From: an uncultured Bdellovibrionales bacterium
GTDB lineage: Bacteria; Bdellovibrionota; Bdellovibrionia; Bdellovibrionales; UBA1609
Direction of reading: 5' to 3'
Length of the DNA stretch: 64,000 nt
Assembly: GCA_903833275.1 (NCBI GenBank)
Contig: CAILEP010000016.1
Location: forward strand, 62,001 to 126,000
The position numbers were made by a program, and so were the translations under genes. Positions 59,627-64,000 of the stretch are shown in pieces. The notes beneath the pieces are model-generated. The model did no database searches. It had not been told where the DNA came from and saw only the letters and a list, made by a program, of their open reading frames with translations. The stretch's first letter is position 1; every line of letters begins with the position of its first letter.

Positions 59627-59684
59627 AAAAAGGTACGCCGTAACTTTTTTCCGCCCGTGGAAAAAAGTTACGGCGTACCTTTTT
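59627..59684. repeat. Palindromic intergenic element, copy D
   Basis: Two 26-base arms (59627-59652, 59659-59684), perfect complements with a 6-base loop, the most hairpin-like copy. It sits 5 bases after the stop of the upstream-oriented kinase gene (ends 59689) and about 100 bases upstream of phoB, so it can end the kinase transcript before the pho operon. Confidence 0.92.
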
Positions 59685-59688
59685 GAGA

Positions 59689-61062
59689 TTAGGCTTCGGC
59701 CTTCAGCAGCGGCAAGGTCATTGTTACGAGCGTGAAGCGCTCGGGCTTTGACTCGAGTTCGATTTGCCCGCCTGCGGCCTGGACCACATTATAGGCATAG
59801 GCAAGCCCCAAGCCCGAGCCCTCGGGCTTACCATAGGTGAACCCATAACGACCGACGTTGCCAATTATCTCAGCCGGGATACCGCGACCGTTATCGCGAA
59901 GGGTGATAAGAACGGCATCGGCTAATACTTCAACTTTGACTTCGATTTCGCCCTCGCGGGCCGGGCCGCTCTCGATTGCATCGAGGCTATTTTGCAGCAA
60001 ATTCGAAACGGCGCGAGAAAAATCGGCTTCAAAAACCCGCGCTCGCAAAACAGCGTTCGGGGTCTCTATTTTAAATTGCACCGTCTTGCCACCCGAGCCA
60101 TCGTTAGCGACGAGACGCTTCTCTTCGACTATTGCGCGCAATACTCCACCGAGATCGGCAATGTAGAGCCGGTCTTGGGCCGCCAAATCAACGCGCGATT
60201 TCTTCAACATCGTATCGGCGATGTCATTGATGCGCTTGCTACTCGCTTCGATTAATTGCGCGATCTCATCTGAAGAGCCTGCTAATTTTCGGGTCGCCAG
60301 GTTCAGGGCCGAGATCGGAGAGCGAATGTCATGGGCCACCTGCCGCGCCATCTTAAAGGCATCTTCTTTTTTAGCGAAATCAGATTGCTTCAACTTGAGC
60401 GTGCTAACCTCACCCACCAGTTGGTTAATCTCGGCGTCACGCTCTTTCAAAATATTATTAAGCGCCTGCCTCGAGTCGAATTCATTGCGCTGAAAGCGAT
60501 TGAAGTTTCGATTGGCGAGAGAAAATATTACGATAATGCAAATTACGTTGCAAACATTCGTCCACATGATATCGGCGCCAATGTGGTTAAAAAAACGGTA
60601 GCTTGCCACTAGGGCAAACGGAGTATAGCAAATTGCACAAATCGAGTAATAATACGATCGAGGCATCGAAATAAATGCAAAAGCGCCAGTCACAACAACA
60701 AGCATCGCTGCCGGATAGACATTGATCTCATCAAGAATTAAATAAGCAAGAAGATAAATGTTGAATGAAAACCACGCAACAACCACAAGGTACCGATTTA
60801 GAAATTGCCGTTTATTTTTCGCCGATGTAATGTACTTAACCAATCCAAAAACTGAGACCGCCAATATCGTGCGAATGCCCAGCAAGAGCCAGATCTTCTC
60901 TTTGGCGTAAATGTAATCACTAATCACAAAAAAATAGAGCAACGGCGCGACGAACTTCTGTAGGCCCTCTCGCAGGGCAACTCTCGAGTTTTCGAGCCAT
61001 TCTTGATCTAAACTTTGCGAAGGTCGTTGCACAGAGATTCCAACCCTTTCTAATTGGTCCAA
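59689..61062 (-). CDS. Membrane sensor histidine kinase
   Basis: A 457-residue kinase with about six hydrophobic segments in residues 35-190 (VAPLLYFFVISDYIYAKEKI and so on) and no recognisable sensor domain. A coiled linker (DAEINQLVGEVSTLKLKQSD) and HisKA (ARQVAHDIRSPISALNLATR, phospho-His about 243) follow, with an HATPase at the end (NLLQNSLDAIESG, DNGRGIPAEI, SGLGLAYAYNVVQAAGGQ). The start is probably TTG at 61062, with GTG at 61032 as an alternative. No response regulator is adjacent except PhoB, which has its own kinase. A stand-alone sensor; the target is unknown. Confidence 0.85.
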   Translation of the reverse strand: MDQLERVGISVQRPSQSLDQEWLENSRVALREGLQKFVAPLLYFFVISDYIYAKEKIWLLLGIRTILAVSVFGLVKYITSAKNKRQFLNRYLVVVAWFSFNIYLLAYLILDEINVYPAAMLVVVTGAFAFISMPRSYYYSICAICYTPFALVASYRFFNHIGADIMWTNVCNVICIIVIFSLANRNFNRFQRNEFDSRQALNNILKERDAEINQLVGEVSTLKLKQSDFAKKEDAFKMARQVAHDIRSPISALNLATRKLAGSSDEIAQLIEASSKRINDIADTMLKKSRVDLAAQDRLYIADLGGVLRAIVEEKRLVANDGSGGKTVQFKIETPNAVLRARVFEADFSRAVSNLLQNSLDAIESGPAREGEIEVKVEVLADAVLITLRDNGRGIPAEIIGNVGRYGFTYGKPEGSGLGLAYAYNVVQAAGGQIELESKPERFTLVTMTLPLLKAEA

Positions 61063-61567
61063 AACTAGACCGCATTGGCGTCAATGCGCTAATATGATTG
61101 GGCCCAACAAACACTGAGCCCATCGGTGCCCGTCGAAATTGAGTTTAATATAGTATTTCAAGATAAAAATTGGACCTTGGTGAATAAGCCGTAAGGCAAG
61201 AGGTCTTTTGAGGCCAAATATACAAGTGGGCGACCCATGACCCAGCAAGCTAATTTTGCTGCCATTGCCAGCGCTGATGGTGTGTGAGTGAAGGTAAACC
61301 CAAGCCAAATTTCCATCTAGACCAAAGTGAGCCCGGTCATTAATAAGTTTGGCAGCCATGGCACAAAAGGCCTGAAACTAATTGCAGGTGGCTAGCAGGT
61401 TTTGCCAAAACTAACGTTAAAACCAAAAAACAACTCGGTTAAACTGTACCATCCCAACATTCTAAGTTTTGCCCCCTAGAGAATTGTCTAGTTATTCGCC
61501 GCGACATTTGAATTCACGTGTTTTATTCCGATGTTAAATAGGTAGTGGTCCGCTTTGAGGAGGCAAC
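61063..61567. other. 505-base intergenic region, no gene recognised
   Basis: A region that becomes AT-richer towards the right. Open stretches on the minus strand here lack a ribosome site, membrane or motif features and are not accepted as genes. It must hold the promoter of the FAAL-type gene; CTAGAGAATTGTCTAG at 61480-61495 is an interrupted inverted repeat of CTAGA/TCTAG. Nothing else is recognisable. Confidence 0.6.
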
Positions 61568-64000
61568 ATGAGTTCGTCGGCGCTTAATAATCTTTATCGA
61601 AAGAAAACACTTAATGAAGTGTTGCATGCGCATTCGGATGAAATTTCTGATAAAATTGCAGTCACTGTTTTTGACGCAGAAACCTCAACAGACTTATCTT
61701 ATGCTGAAATAATTCGCTCGGGCCTAAGGGCCGCAGAACTAATAAATAAATTTACAAAACCTGGTGATCGCGTTCTTATCGTAATGCCAACAAGTGTTGA
61801 TTTTATTTCAGCATTTTTTGGTTGTCTTTTTTCTGGTCGAATCGCTGTACCGTTGCCGGTTGAAAAGCCCCGAAATGGTATCTCGCGATCAGAAAATGTA
61901 ATTTCAGACTGTTCACCAGTGCTTGCAATTTTCAAAAGCGCTGAAGATCTTGAGAAAATGAAATCGGGTTTTTCTAAAGTAAAATCAATTATCTTAGACG
62001 AGCAAATTAAAGAGATACCTCAAGTGCCAAGTGACTTAGATTACTTAAATATATCCGAGAATCAAATTGCATTTATTCAATATACTTCTGGCTCTACAAG
62101 CGCGCCAAAAGGAGTGGCATTAACTCACAAAAATTTAATCGCCAATATAAAGATGATTCAGCAGGCGATGAAAATATCTAGTGAAGAGCGAGTGGTTTCT
62201 TGGTTGCCGTTGCATCACGATATGGGCCTCATAGGTAACTTATTAAGCTTTCTGTGTTGCGGCGCTTTTACAGCATTGTACCCATACCAAGAATTTGCCC
62301 GGTCTCCAATGTCATGGCTTTTAGCAATGTCAAAATATAGAGCAACTCTATCTGGTGCACCGACATTTGCATTTGAGCTAATTAACAAAAAGCTAGATTT
62401 GCAAAGACTAAAGGATGTCGACCTAAAACCAATGAGACTTCTATATTGCGGCAGTGAAAGACTGGTGCCGGCGACTATATCTAAATTTTATAGTGCATTG
62501 GCGCCTATTGGCCTTTCGACTAAATCTTTCTTCCCCTGCTATGGGATGGCCGAGGCGTCTTTATTTGTGTCTGGACGATTCTGCGAACCGCAAATTTTGC
62601 AATTGCCAGTCGAATCTGGCGCCGAGTACCCGACCTGTGGCAATCTTGCAAACAATCTGTCGTTATCCGTAGCAGACGAAGAAGGTCAAGAGTGCTTTCC
62701 TGGCAAAGTTGGTGAAATTCAAATTAAAGGCACCTCTGTTACTAATGGATACTGGCGAGAAATTAAAAATAAGGTCTCTGAAAATGGTGAGGTCAAATCG
62801 GCAGAAAGCTGGTTAAAGACTGGGGATCTTGGCGCTTTAGTTGGCAATGAAATTATTATCGTGGGTAGAAAAAAGGATATCATAAAAAGCAATGGTAGAA
62901 CTCTCTATCCCGAAGACATTGAAATTCAGATTGAGCAAAATAGCCCCTGGTTATCGCCAAATTCAGTGGTTATCTTTTCGGAGGGCGATGATAACAGTCG
63001 CATTTCAGTAGTAATTGAAGTTGAAAGAACAAAAAAAGATATCCCATTTGCAGAGATATGTGGCGAAGTAAATGTTCTCGTGTCTGAATTTGGTTTGCAA
63101 AAGCCAAATATACTGTTTTTGGCACCACTAAATTTGCCAAAAACAACGAGTGGCAAAAAACAGCGTAAATTGACGGCCAAGTTACTTTCTGAAAATACTT
63201 TAAAAATAATTTGGCATGATCAACTTAATTTGGCGCCAAATGTAACTAGTGAAGATTCGGAAAGTTTGAGCAAAATTAATTTAAAATCGCTAATTGCCTA
63301 TGTTTCTAAAACTAATTTTGATCTAGCAGAAGAGCGACGTGCGATGCCTGCAGATATGCTTCTTGTAGTCAAAAACGCTGGCCTTCTTGATTTGCTTGTA
63401 AATAAAGAGTTTGGCGGCAAAGGCCTCAATTCTTTTCAATTTTCAGAAATTGGTGTGACACTGGGCCAACTTAACCTTTCGCTGGCCGCCGTGCTGGGTA
63501 TACATAATACCCTTGGTGTTCTGAGTATTCAAAATTCCAAAAATATCGAGCTGAAAAAGACCGTTCTCAGAGAGGTTGTGCAAAAGGGCTCGCTTGTTTC
63601 TTTTGCGATAAGTGAACCTGCGGCGGGTTCGAATCCGCATAAAATTGAAGCTACGGCGAAAGTGTCGGGCTCGAAGATAATTTTAAATGGTACAAAAGTT
63701 TGGATCGGCAACGCCCAATTCGCTGAGTATTTCGTTGTATTCGCAAATGAAACTTCGGCAGACAATTCATCAAAAGGCATTTCTGGGTTTTTAGTCAAAA
63801 GTGGCCAACCCGGCCTACAAGTTGGCGAAGAGCAATTGACTTTGGGCATGCGCTCTATGCCACAGTGCATGCTTCAGCTGACAAATGTTGAGGTGACAGA
63901 GGCCGACCGCTTAACAGCCCCAGGCAAGGGCCTCGAGCTTGCCTTTGAATCAATGGAGTACGCACGATTCGGGCTTGCCGCGGTAGCTTGTGGTGTGATG
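61568..64000 (+). CDS. Fatty acyl-AMP ligase / acyl-CoA dehydrogenase fusion (3' end outside the window)
   Basis: The start at 61568 has GAGGAGG upstream. The window contains the first 811 codons. Residues about 1-550 form a fatty acyl-AMP ligase (FAAL): QYTSGSTSAPKGVALTHKNL (ATP site), VVSWLPLHHDMGLIGNL, LLYCGSERLVPATI, FFPCYGMAEASLF, RKKDIIKSNGRTLYPEDIE and TTSGKKQRK. From about residue 600 an acyl-CoA dehydrogenase begins (VKNAGLLDLLVNKEFGGKGL, ISEPAAGSNPHKIEAT, LNGTKVWIGNAQFAEYFVVF). No carrier domain lies between the two. FAAL enzymes load long fatty acids on carrier proteins for lipids and lipopeptides. Codons are AT-rich compared with genes at the left, suggesting acquisition. Product and downstream genes are unknown. 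Confidence 0.88.
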   Translation, partial: MSSSALNNLYRKKTLNEVLHAHSDEISDKIAVTVFDAETSTDLSYAEIIRSGLRAAELINKFTKPGDRVLIVMPTSVDFISAFFGCLFSGRIAVPLPVEKPRNGISRSENVISDCSPVLAIFKSAEDLEKMKSGFSKVKSIILDEQIKEIPQVPSDLDYLNISENQIAFIQYTSGSTSAPKGVALTHKNLIANIKMIQQAMKISSEERVVSWLPLHHDMGLIGNLLSFLCCGAFTALYPYQEFARSPMSWLLAMSKYRATLSGAPTFAFELINKKLDLQRLKDVDLKPMRLLYCGSERLVPATISKFYSALAPIGLSTKSFFPCYGMAEASLFVSGRFCEPQILQLPVESGAEYPTCGNLANNLSLSVADEEGQECFPGKVGEIQIKGTSVTNGYWREIKNKVSENGEVKSAESWLKTGDLGALVGNEIIIVGRKKDIIKSNGRTLYPEDIEIQIEQNSPWLSPNSVVIFSEGDDNSRISVVIEVERTKKDIPFAEICGEVNVLVSEFGLQKPNILFLAPLNLPKTTSGKKQRKLTAKLLSENTLKIIWHDQLNLAPNVTSEDSESLSKINLKSLIAYVSKTNFDLAEERRAMPADMLLVVKNAGLLDLLVNKEFGGKGLNSFQFSEIGVTLGQLNLSLAAVLGIHNTLGVLSIQNSKNIELKKTVLREVVQKGSLVSFAISEPAAGSNPHKIEATAKVSGSKIILNGTKVWIGNAQFAEYFVVFANETSADNSSKGISGFLVKSGQPGLQVGEEQLTLGMRSMPQCMLQLTNVEVTEADRLTAPGKGLELAFESMEYARFGLAAVACGVM

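Noticed and set aside
44059-59684. Insertion-sequence ends
   Set aside because: The palindromes enclose only 6-33 bases and no transposase; no clear target-site duplications were seen at the four copies.
61081-61359. 92-residue open frame on the minus strand
   Set aside because: No ribosome site, no recognisable features and atypical composition; the region is more likely intergenic.

Overview
The window is a densely packed, free-living Gram-negative chromosome segment with roughly balanced GC, except for an AT-richer right end. Outer-membrane and periplasmic functions dominate: a porin, RND pumps, lipoproteins, a periplasmic MsrA, a periplasmic-type DsbA and an AsmA-like protein. The gene mix and the zinc-free bL33 fit Bdellovibrionota or another former deltaproteobacterial lineage. 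This assignment is inference, because no rRNA is present. No rRNA, tRNA, prophage, insertion sequence or CRISPR array was seen.

Layout. 1-3127: MoxR / DUF58 / DUF4129-type membrane operon. 3179-5106: a B12-binding radical SAM protein split into two overlapping genes. 5227-6677: DsbA-like lipoprotein and a TMEM175-type channel. 6678-10129 (minus): deoC followed by a two-gene ALDH16-like aldehyde dehydrogenase, preceded by an unexplained structured leader. 10585-11810: MsrA and a small membrane protein. 11834-18048: two tandem RND transporters without an adaptor. 18112-23587: secreted subtilase, alpha/beta hydrolase, DUF885 metallopeptidase and a sugar epimerase. 23797-26232: surface-repeat protein, a small translation-associated protein and a beta-CASP RNA hydrolase. 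26285-29977: HD-GYP variant, HPt-like protein, SCO1, PstS-like protein and porin. 30066-32800: MacAB-like exporter. 33041-36340: CBS protein and an NtrBC-like pair. 36553-41509: SDR, CHI-fold protein, TPR protein, zinc ribbon, MFS and MutM. 41586-42651: HicAB plus an orphan Phd-like antitoxin, each with a readable promoter/operator. 42873-54500: six-hairpin glycosidase, DUF3307, VC0807-type protein, SohB, AsmA-like protein, GreA, DHH phosphoesterase, BFD-type [2Fe-2S] protein, PLA2-like protein, EEP nuclease, PdxJ and GloB. 54548-56576: bL33, lipoprotein, a repeat-bearing protein and an HTTM protein. 56705-59525: PhoB-PhoR-PhoU. 59689-61062: membrane histidine kinase. 61568-64000: start of a fatty acyl-AMP ligase / acyl-CoA dehydrogenase fusion that runs off the window.

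The most unusual sequence-level structure is a family of near-perfect palindromic intergenic elements (four full copies and one half copy, 42.8-59.7 kb). They act as gene ends: in two unrelated minus-strand genes the element supplies the same C-terminal residues and stop codon, and in a plus-strand gene it adds a tail. A second pattern is short tandem duplications that straddle the stop codons of three minus-strand genes, plus a cluster of four tandem arrays with periods of 16-18 bp at 55.4-56.7 kb. The biochemically most interesting locus is the FAAL-dehydrogenase fusion at the right edge, which probably opens a lipid or lipopeptide biosynthesis cluster.
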